NCBI GenBank assembly: GCA_037200525.1
Contig: JBBCGG010000001.1
Span: 4,952,501 to 5,016,500 of the forward strand
Length of the DNA: 64,000 nt
Origin: Methylocella sp.
GTDB lineage: Bacteria > Pseudomonadota > Alphaproteobacteria > Rhizobiales > Beijerinckiaceae
Reading direction: 5' to 3'
Both the position numbers and the translations under genes were made by a program. This document shows, in pieces, positions 20,509-29,475 of the stretch (its first letter is position 1; each line of letters starts with the position of its first letter). The notes beneath the pieces are model-generated. The model was not told the origin of the DNA, did no database searches, and was given only the letters and a program-made list of their open reading frames with translations.

Positions 20509-21789
20509 ATGAAATATGTGTACCCTGTCTCGCTTCTCGCGCTTGTCCGCGCCATCGCCGCTGGCGAGACCACGGCTGAGCGGGAATTCGCCGCCTTCTC
20601 TGCTCGCGCACAAGAGGTCGAACCGGCAATCGGCGCCTTCGCGGCGGCGAACTGGGAGAATGCGGCTGCTGCGATCCCGGCGATGCGCGGACGCGCGCTG
20701 CGCGGACTTCCGGTCGGGGTAAAGGATAACTACGACACAGCCTTCCTGCCAACCCGTCACGGCTCATCGATCTACGCCGACCACCGTCCGGCAACCGATG
20801 CGGCGACGGTGACACGGCTCACAGAGGCGGGAGCGATATTGCCGGTGAAGACGACAACCACCGAATTTGCTTTCCTGGAACCTACCGCGACGCGCAACCC
20901 CTGGTCGCTGAATCGCAGCCCCGGCGGATCTTCCGCAGGCTCTGCGGCGGCGATCGCGGCGGGCATGCTGCCGGCGGCGATCGGCAGCCAAACGGCCGGA
21001 TCGATCATTCGCCCGGCATCATTCTGCGGCGTCACCGGATTCAAACCCTCTTTCGGCATGTTGCCGACGCAGGGCCTGAAGCACTTCGCGCCAAGCCTCG
21101 ATACCGTCGGCCTGTTCACTGCGGGCGTCGATGATATGCGCCTGCTGTTTTCCGCCCTGCGCGGAGTGGAAGCCCGGTTCGAGCGGCCCGATGCCGCAGA
21201 CTTGCGCATCGCCGTCTTATCGACGCCGTGGGATGATACGGCTGAGCCCGCCGCGCGCGCGGCCCTCGAGGAGGCGGCAAGGAGGCTCGATCGCGCTGGA
21301 GCGACGCTCTTGCCGCGCGACTTGCCGCAGGCCTTCGTCTTATCCGATGCCGCGCATGGCGTCGTCCAAGGCTATGAGAGCGTCATCGCGCTCGCCACGG
21401 AATGGCGCATGCACCGTTCGAGCTTGAGTTCACGCCTTGCGGCCTATCTTGACGAGGCATCGTTGATCGAGAAACAGGCCTACCTCGAAGCGCTCGCCGT
21501 GGTCGATGAAGCACGCCAAGCGCAAGCGCCATTATTCGAGGGGGTCGACGCGCTTTTGACCTTCGCATCAGCCGATGTTGCGCCGAAGGATCTTTCGTCG
21601 ACGGGATCGCCGCGTTTCAACCGCTTATGGACCTTGCTGGGATTGCCCTGCATCTCCGCGCCAGGATTGATGGTGGGGTCGCTTCCGATCGGCGTTCAGC
21701 TCGTCGCCGCGCCGCGCAATGATGAAGCGCTGTTGGCGGCGGCGGCGGCGCTCGTCGACCTGTTTGACGCCAATCGCCGCCCCTCCTGA
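20509..21789 (+). CDS. Amidase (amidase-signature family)
   Basis: A 426-residue amidase-signature hydrolase. It splits a carboxamide into the acid and ammonia. The Ser-cisSer-Lys triad is visible: the lysine in LPVGVKDNYDT, the cis-serine in SPGGSSAGSAAAIAAG and the nucleophile in GSQTAGSIIRPASFCGVTGF. The C-terminal LPIGVQLVAAPRNDEALLAAA is typical. The start ATG at 20509 has AGGA about nine bases upstream; a longer frame to 20353 has no homology. It converges on the formamidase gene 128 bases away and sits at the edge of the amide operon, so a role in amide or carbamoyl nutrient use is likely. Its exact substrate cannot be read from the sequence. Confidence 0.85.
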   Translation: MKYVYPVSLLALVRAIAAGETTAEREFAAFSARAQEVEPAIGAFAAANWENAAAAIPAMRGRALRGLPVGVKDNYDTAFLPTRHGSSIYADHRPATDAATVTRLTEAGAILPVKTTTTEFAFLEPTATRNPWSLNRSPGGSSAGSAAAIAAGMLPAAIGSQTAGSIIRPASFCGVTGFKPSFGMLPTQGLKHFAPSLDTVGLFTAGVDDMRLLFSALRGVEARFERPDAADLRIAVLSTPWDDTAEPAARAALEEAARRLDRAGATLLPRDLPQAFVLSDAAHGVVQGYESVIALATEWRMHRSSLSSRLAAYLDEASLIEKQAYLEALAVVDEARQAQAPLFEGVDALLTFASADVAPKDLSSTGSPRFNRLWTLLGLPCISAPGLMVGSLPIGVQLVAAPRNDEALLAAAAALVDLFDANRRPS

Positions 21790-21917
21790 AGGACTTCTCA
21801 CCGCGCCATCGCCAATACGCGCAGGCGCGGCGAATTCCGCGATTGACCTCGAGCAGGCCTACCGGGCCGCCGACTCAACCGCGTCGTAAGACTTTTAACC
21901 GACCGAAGACGCCAGCT

Positions 21918-22907
21918 TTATTCGATGATCGACTTCAGGATCGAGGCGCCCAATGTGTATTTGGGGTCGACCATATTCCCCAATCTGACGCGACCGCACT
22001 GGGTCAGAAGCATGTAGGCGTCGAGCTCATCGAAGCCGAAATCGGCGGCCATCCAGCGCACCAACTCGCGATAGGCGATGCGCGCCGCATCCTCCATGGG
22101 CCTGCCGCAGCCTATGGTCATATAAAATTCCGCGGTTTCGAGCCGCGGCCACGCGATCGTCCAACCCTTGATCAGATCAACCTGGACCGTCGTGACAGTC
22201 GGATGCTCGAGCGCGACGCCGCATAACTCGCCATCGCCTTGAATGGCATGGCAATCGCCTAGATACAACAGGGCGCCCTCTGCGTTCACCGGCAGATAGA
22301 TCACCGCGTCGGGCGCAACATCCGGGAGGTCCATGTTGCCGCCATAATAATCGGGCGTCAGCGACGAAATCGCCTCGATTTCCGGCGAGGTGCCAATAGT
22401 GCCGATGAAGGGTTGATAAGGCAGCGTGATCTTATCGCTCCATTTCACCCCACCCTCGACCGTGACTTCGATCTTTTTGACGCGCTCAGGCAGCGGAGCG
22501 TTCAAAATAGCGGTGGCGGACGTGCCGACGAGACCGCCAAATTCCGGTATCAGGCACGTGGTCCCGACCGGTTGCGGGCCGCGCGGCCTGATCGAGCGGA
22601 TATAGACGGCAAGGCAATCGCCCTTCTCTGCGCCGTTCACATAGATTGGCCCATTCTGTGGGTTGAGGAACGGAAAGTTGAGGATCTCGCTCGGCTTGTC
22701 GTCCTCATGCCGGATCTTGCCCTCGAACGCATCGTGAGTTTCGCAGCTGATGACGGCGCCTGGGTCAACAGTCAGCACCGGCTTCGCGTAGGGGCCATAA
22801 ACATAGTGGTAGCGGCCTTGCGTCGCCTCGGTGATCGCATATTCGCGCCCGGCGGCCCCGGCAGCCAACCCCCGACGGGCCATGATCGATGACGAAACCC
22901 ACGACAT
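21918..22907 (-). CDS. fmdA: Formamidase/acetamidase
   Basis: A 329-residue FmdA/AmdA family enzyme that hydrolyses formamide or acetamide to the acid and ammonia. Family signatures are the substrate-site segment VDPGAVISCETHDAFEGKI, NPQNGPIYVNGAEKGDCLAV and the metal/active-site block LYLGDCHAIQGDGELCGVALE. The C-terminal GFDELDAYMLLTQCGRVRLGNMVDPKYT is characteristic. It is the last gene of a leftward operon behind the short-chain amide/urea-type ABC transporter and AmiC-AmiR. The formate product fits the C1 metabolism of this organism. Formamidase versus acetamidase cannot be separated by eye. Confidence 0.9.
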   Translation of the reverse strand: MSWVSSSIMARRGLAAGAAGREYAITEATQGRYHYVYGPYAKPVLTVDPGAVISCETHDAFEGKIRHEDDKPSEILNFPFLNPQNGPIYVNGAEKGDCLAVYIRSIRPRGPQPVGTTCLIPEFGGLVGTSATAILNAPLPERVKKIEVTVEGGVKWSDKITLPYQPFIGTIGTSPEIEAISSLTPDYYGGNMDLPDVAPDAVIYLPVNAEGALLYLGDCHAIQGDGELCGVALEHPTVTTVQVDLIKGWTIAWPRLETAEFYMTIGCGRPMEDAARIAYRELVRWMAADFGFDELDAYMLLTQCGRVRLGNMVDPKYTLGASILKSIIE

Positions 22908-22947
22908 TTATAACGCTCCTCCTCAAACTTCATATGTTGCATTGTTC

Positions 22948-23664
22948 TCAGATCGCCAAGTAGCGCCGAACTGTGTCGCGATCGTCCAGCATGCTCGACG
23001 TCAGTTCCGCGATTACGTGTCCCTTGTCCATGACATAGCAGCGCTGAGCCATGGCGCGGATCATGTCGATATTCTGCTCGACCAGCATGATGGTGACGCC
23101 TGTCCGGTGGTTGAGATCGACGCTAATCCGGGCGATGTCCTGCACGATCGAGGGCTGGATCCCCTCCGATGGCTCGTCGAGCAGCACCAGCGTCGGCTGC
23201 GCGATCAGGACGCGGGCGATCGCGAGCTGTTGCTGTTGACCGCCGGATAGCGTGCCTGCGGTCTGGCGCCGCCTCTCGCGCAGAATCGGGAAGCTCTGAT
23301 AGATTAGCTCATAGTCCGGCGTCGCCGCGCCGCGCAGGCTGGTTTCTCCCACGCGGAGATTTTCTTCGACGGTCATGCGCGGAAACACGTCGCGTCCCTG
23401 CGGCACATAGCCGATCCCGTTGCGAGCGCGCAGATGCGGCGTCATGCGGCTGATCTCGGCGCCGCGGAAGCGAATAGATCCAGCGTCCGTGGGCAGCAAG
23501 CCGATCAGAGTCTTGATGAGCGTGGATTTGCCGACGCCATTGCGCCCGATGACCGCGACGATCTCGCCTTTGCGAACCTGCAGGTCGATCCCCTGCAACA
23601 CCGGCTTGCCGCCGTAGCCGGCTCGCAAACCTTCGACCGATAGGAGGGAGGAATCGTCAAGCAT
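22948..23664 (-). CDS. Amide/urea-type ABC transporter ATP-binding protein (LivF/UrtE-like)
   Basis: A 238-residue ATPase with Walker A GRNGVGKSTL, signature LSGGQQQQLAIAR and Walker B LVLLDEPSEGIQPS, the last typical of UrtE/LivF. An ATG at 23664 overlaps the end of the preceding ATPase gene by eight bases, which is why this start is chosen over 23751. It forms half of the ATPase pair on the inner membrane. It is followed by the formamidase gene 40 bases on. Confidence 0.92.
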   Translation of the reverse strand: MLDDSSLLSVEGLRAGYGGKPVLQGIDLQVRKGEIVAVIGRNGVGKSTLIKTLIGLLPTDAGSIRFRGAEISRMTPHLRARNGIGYVPQGRDVFPRMTVEENLRVGETSLRGAATPDYELIYQSFPILRERRRQTAGTLSGGQQQQLAIARVLIAQPTLVLLDEPSEGIQPSIVQDIARISVDLNHRTGVTIMLVEQNIDMIRAMAQRCYVMDKGHVIAELTSSMLDDRDTVRRYLAI

Positions 23665-24391
23665 GATGGGCGCCCCGGCCATGCCCCTGTCCGAGATAGA
23701 TCTCCGCCACCCGTTCATCGGCGATGACGCTATCGATGCTGCCTTGCGCAAATATGCGGCCGAAATGGAGCACGGTCACCTTTGTGGCCACTTGCCGGAC
23801 GAACTCCATGTCATGCTCGACAGCCAGCACCGTCATGCCCTCTTTATTGAGGGTCTTCACCAATTCGCCCGTCGCATATGTTTCCTCGGCCGACATGCCG
23901 GCGGTCGGCTCGTCCAGCAAGAGCAGGCGCGGCCGCAGACTAACCGCCATTCCGATCTCCAGCCACTGCTTCTGCCCGTGAGAGAGGTTGCCGGCGAGTT
24001 GGTCCGCATCAGAAGACAAGTTGAGGAACGCGAGCTGCCGCCGAATCTCGCCATGCAGGCTGTGACTTTCGAGATGATGCTGCAAGGCGATCTCGAGATT
24101 CTGTCGCACGCTGAGCGCCTTGAATATGCCTGGCACTTGGAACTTGACGCTGACGCCGCGGCGGATGCGATCATGCGGCTGGAGGCGGGTAATGTCCTCG
24201 CCAGCGTAAAAAATCTGTCCGCTCGAGGGCGGATACTCGCCAAGGATCAGCCTGAAAAGAGTGCTTTTTCCCGCGCCATTGGGACCGATGAGGCAGTGCA
24301 ACTCGCCCGCCTGCAGCGTGAGATTGACGTCATCGGTGACGCGCAGGCCTCCGAAGCGCTTGTTGAGTTTGCGGGTTTCCAGCAATGGCAT
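23657..24391 (-). CDS. Amide/urea-type ABC transporter ATP-binding protein (LivG/UrtD-like)
   Basis: A 244-residue ATPase: Walker A GPNGAGKSTLF, signature LSHGQKQWLEIGMAVSL (the SHGQ variant is usual in the UrtD branch), Walker B LLLLDEPTAGMSAEE and the His-loop AVEHDMEFVRQVA. TGATG fuses its start to the stop of the preceding permease gene. The long frame extending upstream to 24994 is antisense-like noise in the wrong frame of the permease. Confidence 0.92.
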   Translation of the reverse strand: MPLLETRKLNKRFGGLRVTDDVNLTLQAGELHCLIGPNGAGKSTLFRLILGEYPPSSGQIFYAGEDITRLQPHDRIRRGVSVKFQVPGIFKALSVRQNLEIALQHHLESHSLHGEIRRQLAFLNLSSDADQLAGNLSHGQKQWLEIGMAVSLRPRLLLLDEPTAGMSAEETYATGELVKTLNKEGMTVLAVEHDMEFVRQVATKVTVLHFGRIFAQGSIDSVIADERVAEIYLGQGHGRGAHHA

Positions 24392-25473
24392 CAGCGCGCT
24401 CCCTTGCCGCGAAGCCGCCGCGCCGCCGTCGCCGGCAGCTGTATGAGCGAGGTGATCAATCCCTCGGGCGCGAACAGCACGGTGAGCACCAACAGCAGGC
24501 CCATCGCCACCAAAGCATATTGGCTGCCATAGACCGTGAGAGCCTGAAACCCGCCAATCACCACTAGCGCGCCAATCAGCGTCGTTGTTATGTCGCGACG
24601 GCCGCCCACCGCCACCCAGACGATCGGCAGAGCCGCCGCCGTAATTCCCATGCAGGATGGCGTGATATACTGACCCCAAGCCGTGTAGAGCGCTCCGCTC
24701 AATCCGGCGAGAGTGCTGCCGATGACAAAGGCCGCCAATTGATAACGCCGCACATCGTAGCCGAGCATAGTGGCGCGCTGGGGATTCTCGCGAATGGCGA
24801 CCAGCACATTGCCGAACGATGAATTCAACACCGCGCGCATCGCCAGATACGTCACAATCAGCAGCCCTAGCACCACGTAATACAGCGGAACGTCGGCTAT
24901 CAGCTCGATGTTGCCGCCAAACCAAGGGATCGTGAGCGGAGGCATGCCGCTCATGCCGTTGAAGCCGTTCAGCCTGGCGGAGCCAATATGCCACTCCGGG
25001 CCTGCCGTTTGCGCCATGAAGCGCTCCAGCACGAGGGTCACGGACAGGGTGACGATGCCAAGGAAAACGCCGCTGATCCGGCCAAAGAACAGAAAGTAAC
25101 CAAGCACTGCCGCGAAAAGGGCGGAAGCCGCCAAGGCCAACACAAGGGCGACCCAGGTCAGCCCATAATCGGCGCCAAAATTGAGCGTGATGACGCCATA
25201 GGCGTATCCCGACACGCCAAAGAAAGCAGTCTGTCCAAAACTAAGCGCGCCGCCGTATCCCCAGATCAGGCACAAGCCGAGCGCCATGAAGACCCAATTG
25301 AAGAAATAGATCGTGTTGCCGACGGTGTAGCCATCCTCGAGCAGCGGATAGGCGCAAGCAAGGGCGATGGTCACGACGAAGCCAGCCCAGAACCATGGCC
25401 CCCGCCCCATAGTCTGCGGACCTTCGAGGCGCGCCAGCCAACGCAGCGCGAGAGGCATTCGGCTCTTCTTCAT
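24391..25473 (-). CDS. Amide/urea-type ABC transporter permease (LivM/UrtC-like)
   Basis: A 360-residue inner-membrane permease with about nine to ten hydrophobic helices. The family blocks LCLIWGYGGALSFGQTAFFG and the cytoplasmic coupling segment AIRENPQRATMLGYDVRRYQ are present, followed by AAFVIGSTLAGLSGALY. It overlaps both neighbours by a few bases, so expression is translationally coupled. Confidence 0.92.
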   Translation of the reverse strand: MKKSRMPLALRWLARLEGPQTMGRGPWFWAGFVVTIALACAYPLLEDGYTVGNTIYFFNWVFMALGLCLIWGYGGALSFGQTAFFGVSGYAYGVITLNFGADYGLTWVALVLALAASALFAAVLGYFLFFGRISGVFLGIVTLSVTLVLERFMAQTAGPEWHIGSARLNGFNGMSGMPPLTIPWFGGNIELIADVPLYYVVLGLLIVTYLAMRAVLNSSFGNVLVAIRENPQRATMLGYDVRRYQLAAFVIGSTLAGLSGALYTAWGQYITPSCMGITAAALPIVWVAVGGRRDITTTLIGALVVIGGFQALTVYGSQYALVAMGLLLVLTVLFAPEGLITSLIQLPATAARRLRGKGAR

Positions 25474-26342
25474 GCGCGTTCACGCAGGATGAGGCCAGAG
25501 ATGCCGCGCGGTAGGATCCGGATGACGATGATCACCGCGACCAGCAGCCCAATCTGGCCGGCCAATTGCCCTTGCCAGGTGGTCATAGCCGCCTTCACCA
25601 GCCCGAGCGTCACCCCGGCCGGGGCCGTGCCAAGGAAGACGTCCGATCCTCCGACGACGACAGTGACGAAGGCCTCCATGATGAACTGGCTGCCCATCGT
25701 AGGCACCAAGGTCATGGTCGGCGCATAAAGGCCGCCAGTCGCTCCGGCCAACGCCGCGCCTATGCCGAATGTGAGGCTGTAAATGAGGCTTGTGTTGACG
25801 CCAAGCGCTTCAGCCATATGGGGGACTTGGATTGTGGCCCGCGCTAAAACGCCAAAGCGCGTGAGATTGAACAATAAATACAGCGCCAGCAATAAACCCG
25901 CGGCGGCGGCCATCAGCGCGAACCGATACACCGAGTAGGACAGATTGCCGATATCGACGCTGCCGAGCGGAGTGCTGATGTCCGAAAGGCTCGGACCCAA
26001 AAGGATCAGCGCTCCTTGCGAAATGATCAGGCTGATCCCCCATGTCGCGACCACAGTATCGAGCGGACGCTGATATAAATGGCGGATGACGAGACGCTCT
26101 AGCACGATGCCGGCGGCCCCGGTCGCCAGCGCTCCGCACAGGATCGCCAGCGCCAGCGGCGCGCCCAGCTTGGCCAAAGTTACAGTGACATAGGCCCCGC
26201 ACATGATGAACTCGCCGTGAGCAAGATTGATGACGCCCATCATGCCGAAGATGACGGCGAGCCCGCTCGCGCAAAGCACGAGGAAGGCGCAGGCATCGCC
26301 GAACTGGTAGAGAAAGCCGAACACGGCGTCGAAATTCGGCAT
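25470..26342 (-). CDS. Amide/urea-type ABC transporter permease (LivH/UrtB-like)
   Basis: A 290-residue hydrophobic permease. VIFGMMGVINLAHGEFIMCG is the LivH/UrtB signature, and GVLARATIQVPHMAEALGVN is the coupling segment. It overlaps the next permease gene by four bases and follows the binding-protein gene by 69 bases. Confidence 0.92.
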   Translation of the reverse strand: MPNFDAVFGFLYQFGDACAFLVLCASGLAVIFGMMGVINLAHGEFIMCGAYVTVTLAKLGAPLALAILCGALATGAAGIVLERLVIRHLYQRPLDTVVATWGISLIISQGALILLGPSLSDISTPLGSVDIGNLSYSVYRFALMAAAAGLLLALYLLFNLTRFGVLARATIQVPHMAEALGVNTSLIYSLTFGIGAALAGATGGLYAPTMTLVPTMGSQFIMEAFVTVVVGGSDVFLGTAPAGVTLGLVKAAMTTWQGQLAGQIGLLVAVIIVIRILPRGISGLILRERA

Positions 26343-26411
26343 CAGCCAGCATCCCGGATAATCAAGAAATCAGTCAAATTCGCTCTCGGGTTTGCGAGGC
26401 TGTCAGCGCCG

Positions 26412-27650
26412 CTATTTCGGCGGTGGGCTGCTCGGAGTATACTGGGCGTTGGGATTTTTCTGCGTCAGATCGCATCCAACGCTGCCGAGCCAATAGGGTT
26501 TAATGTCCGTCCAGACCTTCGGAAAAGTGATTGAATGATCATCGCCGACCTTCGCCAGATAGATCGTGTGGGACATGTGTTGGCTCTTCGGGTCCATACA
26601 GACTTTGCCCTCCGGCGCATCTACGCACACGTCGCCTTTGGCGACGATGGCGCGCAGATCGTCCCGCTTGGTTGATCCGTTCGCCCGCTCAACCATTTCC
26701 TTGTACATATAGACCGCGAGGTAGGAGTTTTCGGCTTCCTGGTTGATGTAGGGCTCATTGGGAAATTTCGCGTGCCACTTGGCGACGAACTCCTTGCTCT
26801 TTGGATCGTCAACCTCTTCGATCCAATTGGTCGTGACGTACATGTTGGCGAGGCTCGGCGGCTTGAAGCGCTTGTGCTCATAAGCCTGTCCGACATTGAC
26901 CGAACTGCCCATGGGAACATGCAGATTGGCCGCCGCCGCCTGCTCGTAATATGATGACTGCGCCGCGCCGACAAGCAATGTGATCAGGATGTCGGGCTTC
27001 GCCTTTTGGATATTCTGGATCGTCGACGAGAATTGCGAGACGCCAAGCGGGATGAACTCCTCACCTACCATGGTGCCGCCCTGCTCCTTCACGATGTTGC
27101 GGACCCATTCGGCGGAGATCTGGCCAAAATTATAGTCGGCGGCGATCGTGTAGACCCTTTTCCCGAATTTCTCCATCATCCACGGAATCAAGGTCGAGAA
27201 CTGCTGCTCGGGGACCGCCCCTGTCACCATCATGTGAGCGTCGCAGACGCCCCCTTCGTATTGGTTGTTGTAGAAAGCAAAGCCATTCAATTGATCGACA
27301 ATCGGGCGATACGCTTCGCGAGACGCGCTAGAGAAGCCGGCGAACACCACGTCGACCTTATCGCGCTGGAGCACGCGTCGCATGAACTCCTGAAAGCGCG
27401 TATTGTCTGACTGCGTGTCATAGATCACCAATTCGAGCTTGCGGCCGGCGATGCCGCCCGCCGCATTGATTTCATCGGTCGCGAGCTGAATGCCATGCAC
27501 CTTACCGATGGTCGCAAGGGCGAAATCGCCGGATTGATCTTCAAGCACTCCGAGCTTGATCGGCTCCGCCGCGTGAGCCGCGCCAGCGGCGAACGTCATC
27601 GCCGCAAAGAGCGCGGAACGCGCCGCGCTCTGCATCAACTTATATCTCAT
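26412..27650 (-). CDS. fmdD: Short-chain amide/urea-type ABC transporter substrate-binding protein
   Basis: A 412-residue periplasmic binding protein with a signal peptide ending AAGAAHA. The mature part begins EPIKLGVLEDQSGDFALATI and contains EINAAGGIAGRKLELVIYDT. FYNNQYEGGVCDAHMMVTGA is typical of the FmdD/UrtA branch that binds formamide, short-chain amides or urea. Its start overlaps the amiR stop as ATGA. The pairing with a formamidase and with AmiC favours an amide ligand over urea; this part is inference. Confidence 0.88.
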   Translation of the reverse strand: MRYKLMQSAARSALFAAMTFAAGAAHAAEPIKLGVLEDQSGDFALATIGKVHGIQLATDEINAAGGIAGRKLELVIYDTQSDNTRFQEFMRRVLQRDKVDVVFAGFSSASREAYRPIVDQLNGFAFYNNQYEGGVCDAHMMVTGAVPEQQFSTLIPWMMEKFGKRVYTIAADYNFGQISAEWVRNIVKEQGGTMVGEEFIPLGVSQFSSTIQNIQKAKPDILITLLVGAAQSSYYEQAAAANLHVPMGSSVNVGQAYEHKRFKPPSLANMYVTTNWIEEVDDPKSKEFVAKWHAKFPNEPYINQEAENSYLAVYMYKEMVERANGSTKRDDLRAIVAKGDVCVDAPEGKVCMDPKSQHMSHTIYLAKVGDDHSITFPKVWTDIKPYWLGSVGCDLTQKNPNAQYTPSSPPPK

Positions 27651-28321
27651 CGCTTAATCTCCCGTTGAATGTTTGAATTTGCCGAAGAGCTGCGAGCGCC
27701 GCGCGGCGGAAGCGTTTCATCGGCCGCCGGCGGCTCCGTCGCCATCGCCGCGATGATGGCCTCACAGTACTCTTCCAGACCTTGTCGCTCCCGCATGCTG
27801 GCCCGGCGCAGCAATTCATAGGCCTCGTCGTCATTGAGGCCATGCGTCTGGACGAGATGCACGACCGCCTTGATCACGAAGCGGCGGCCGCGCCGCCGTC
27901 GATCATAGTCGGCGAGGCGTTGCTCCATCGCCTGCAGACGGCGATATCCGTTCACCGCAAGGAACAATGACGAATAGACGGCGGCGGCATGCACCGGCTT
28001 GCGCAGGAAAGCAGTGACCCCGACGTCCGCCAAAGCCTTCAGCCGGCTGGGGGCCTCGACGCCGACGAGACCAATCGCCGGCGCTGGCGGAAGGGCGGCG
28101 CCCGTCGCGCGGATCGAAACCGGATCCAGCAGGCTGTCGCCGTCCACAAGGAGAATATCGCGAGCGCTATCGAGAAGCGTCAAATCAGTCTGTTCGATAT
28201 GCTTCAGCGTCACGCCGAGCTTCAATAGGGTCGCGCGCAGCGTATCGGTCGCGATGCCCTCGCCGCCAAGCAACACGGCGCAACTGTTGCGGAAATTCTG
28301 GATCAAACGCGGAGTCGTCAT
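27647..28321 (-). CDS. amiR: AmiR-like ANTAR antiterminator
   Basis: A 224-residue protein with a pseudo-receiver N-terminal domain (CAVLLGGEGIATDTLRATLL onwards), a coiled-coil linker and a C-terminal ANTAR RNA-binding domain (FVIKAVVHLVQTHGLNDDEA, then LLRRASMRERQGLEEYCEAI). By analogy with Pseudomonas AmiR it would prevent termination in an mRNA leader when freed from AmiC. ATGA overlaps join it to amiC before and fmdD after. There is therefore no room for a leader directly in front of fmdD, and its target is probably upstream of amiC. The longer frame to 28504 is not needed. Confidence 0.88.
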   Translation of the reverse strand: MTTPRLIQNFRNSCAVLLGGEGIATDTLRATLLKLGVTLKHIEQTDLTLLDSARDILLVDGDSLLDPVSIRATGAALPPAPAIGLVGVEAPSRLKALADVGVTAFLRKPVHAAAVYSSLFLAVNGYRRLQAMEQRLADYDRRRRGRRFVIKAVVHLVQTHGLNDDEAYELLRRASMRERQGLEEYCEAIIAAMATEPPAADETLPPRGARSSSANSNIQREIKR

Positions 28322-29475
28322 GACGACACCACCCGCAACGCGGGTCGTCGGCCGAACATCGCGAGCCGAGAGGAATTCCAAGTGAGATAAGGGTCCGGGC
28401 GGACCGGCGATGGCGACTGCAGCAAGATTTCGAAACGCGCGTCGCGGGTCGAGCGGGCGATGCGCGGCGTGAGAGCGGCATGCAGCGTGCTCGGATCTAT
28501 CCAAACCTCTCCCTGGGGTGCCTGGATTACCTGCCGTCCTACCGCGTCCTTGACCGCCTCGACGTCAGTTGAGCCCGCCGCCCGCACCGCCAAGGCGAGC
28601 AGGCGAACCGCGATGTAGGCGGCCTCGGCGTCGGCGCAGACGGCGGGTCCTTCTGGAAAGCGGGCGCCGTAGGCCGCGACGAAGCTGGCGTTCTCCGCCG
28701 AAGTCACTGAGGAAAAATAGACGCTGGAGCTGATATGCCCATCGACGGCGGCTGGACCAATTGCCTCCAGCTCCGGCTCCGACAAGGTGCAGCTCGCGAC
28801 CGGCAGATCGAGGGCTTGGTCTATGCCTCGCGCTATGCACGCAGCGCGCAGACTGCGCAAAAAACTGCAGGCCGAAACGCCAATGAGCGTGTTGAAGATG
28901 AAGGAGGGCCGAGCATCCAAGATCGCGCCAATCACTTGGTCGAAGTCGGCCGCGCCCATCGGGAAATAACGCTCGGCGACCACAGCCGCGCCGGATCGAC
29001 CCATCTGTTCACGGAGGATTCTGTTGTTTTCCCAGGCCCAGATATAATTGGAGCCGACGCAGAAGGCCGTGCGCCCGCAGCGCTCGAGCAGAAAGTCCAC
29101 CAGCGGCGCCAAATGCTGATTGGCGACCGCGCCGGTGTAGATGACATTTGCGGAGGATTCGAAGCCCTCGTAGTGAGAAGGGTACCAAAGCAAAGCGTCG
29201 GCTTTCTCGAACAGAGGAATGACCTCCTTGCGGCTCGATGATGTGTAGCAACCGACGACGTGCCGGATGCCGCGCGCGAGCATGTCGCCGGCGAATGACG
29301 CGTAGCGCGCGAGTTCGCCGGCCGGGTTGGCGTGCGTCGGCTCAAGGATGACGTCGCCTTCGGCATTGACTTCGGAGATTGCGAGAAGGGCGCCATTGAT
29401 CATGCTGCGCGAGACGGCGCTATAGGGTCCGTCAGACGAGAACAACAACCCGATGGGGATGTGCGCGGCGCTCAT
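28318..29475 (-). CDS. amiC: AmiC-like amide sensor, negative regulator of AmiR
   Basis: A 385-residue cytoplasmic periplasmic-binding-fold protein without a signal peptide. It matches AmiC in HIPIGLLFSSDGPYSAVSR, VVGCYTSSSRKEVIPLFEKA, DALLWYPSHYEGFE and the C-terminal QSPSPVRPDPY. AmiC binds short amides and releases AmiR. The ATG at 29475 has GGAG nine bases upstream; in-frame ATGs at 29496, 29508 and 29511 lack a ribosome binding site. It is the first gene of the eight-gene amide operon. Confidence 0.88.
   Translation of the reverse strand: MSAAHIPIGLLFSSDGPYSAVSRSMINGALLAISEVNAEGDVILEPTHANPAGELARYASFAGDMLARGIRHVVGCYTSSSRKEVIPLFEKADALLWYPSHYEGFESSANVIYTGAVANQHLAPLVDFLLERCGRTAFCVGSNYIWAWENNRILREQMGRSGAAVVAERYFPMGAADFDQVIGAILDARPSFIFNTLIGVSACSFLRSLRAACIARGIDQALDLPVASCTLSEPELEAIGPAAVDGHISSSVYFSSVTSAENASFVAAYGARFPEGPAVCADAEAAYIAVRLLALAVRAAGSTDVEAVKDAVGRQVIQAPQGEVWIDPSTLHAALTPRIARSTRDARFEILLQSPSPVRPDPYLTWNSSRLAMFGRRPALRVVSS

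Noticed and set aside
24394-24994. N-terminal extension of the LivG-like ATPase frame up to 24994
   Set aside because: The extension is an out-of-frame reading of the permease gene; the ATPase begins at the TGATG junction at 24391 with a normal N-terminus.
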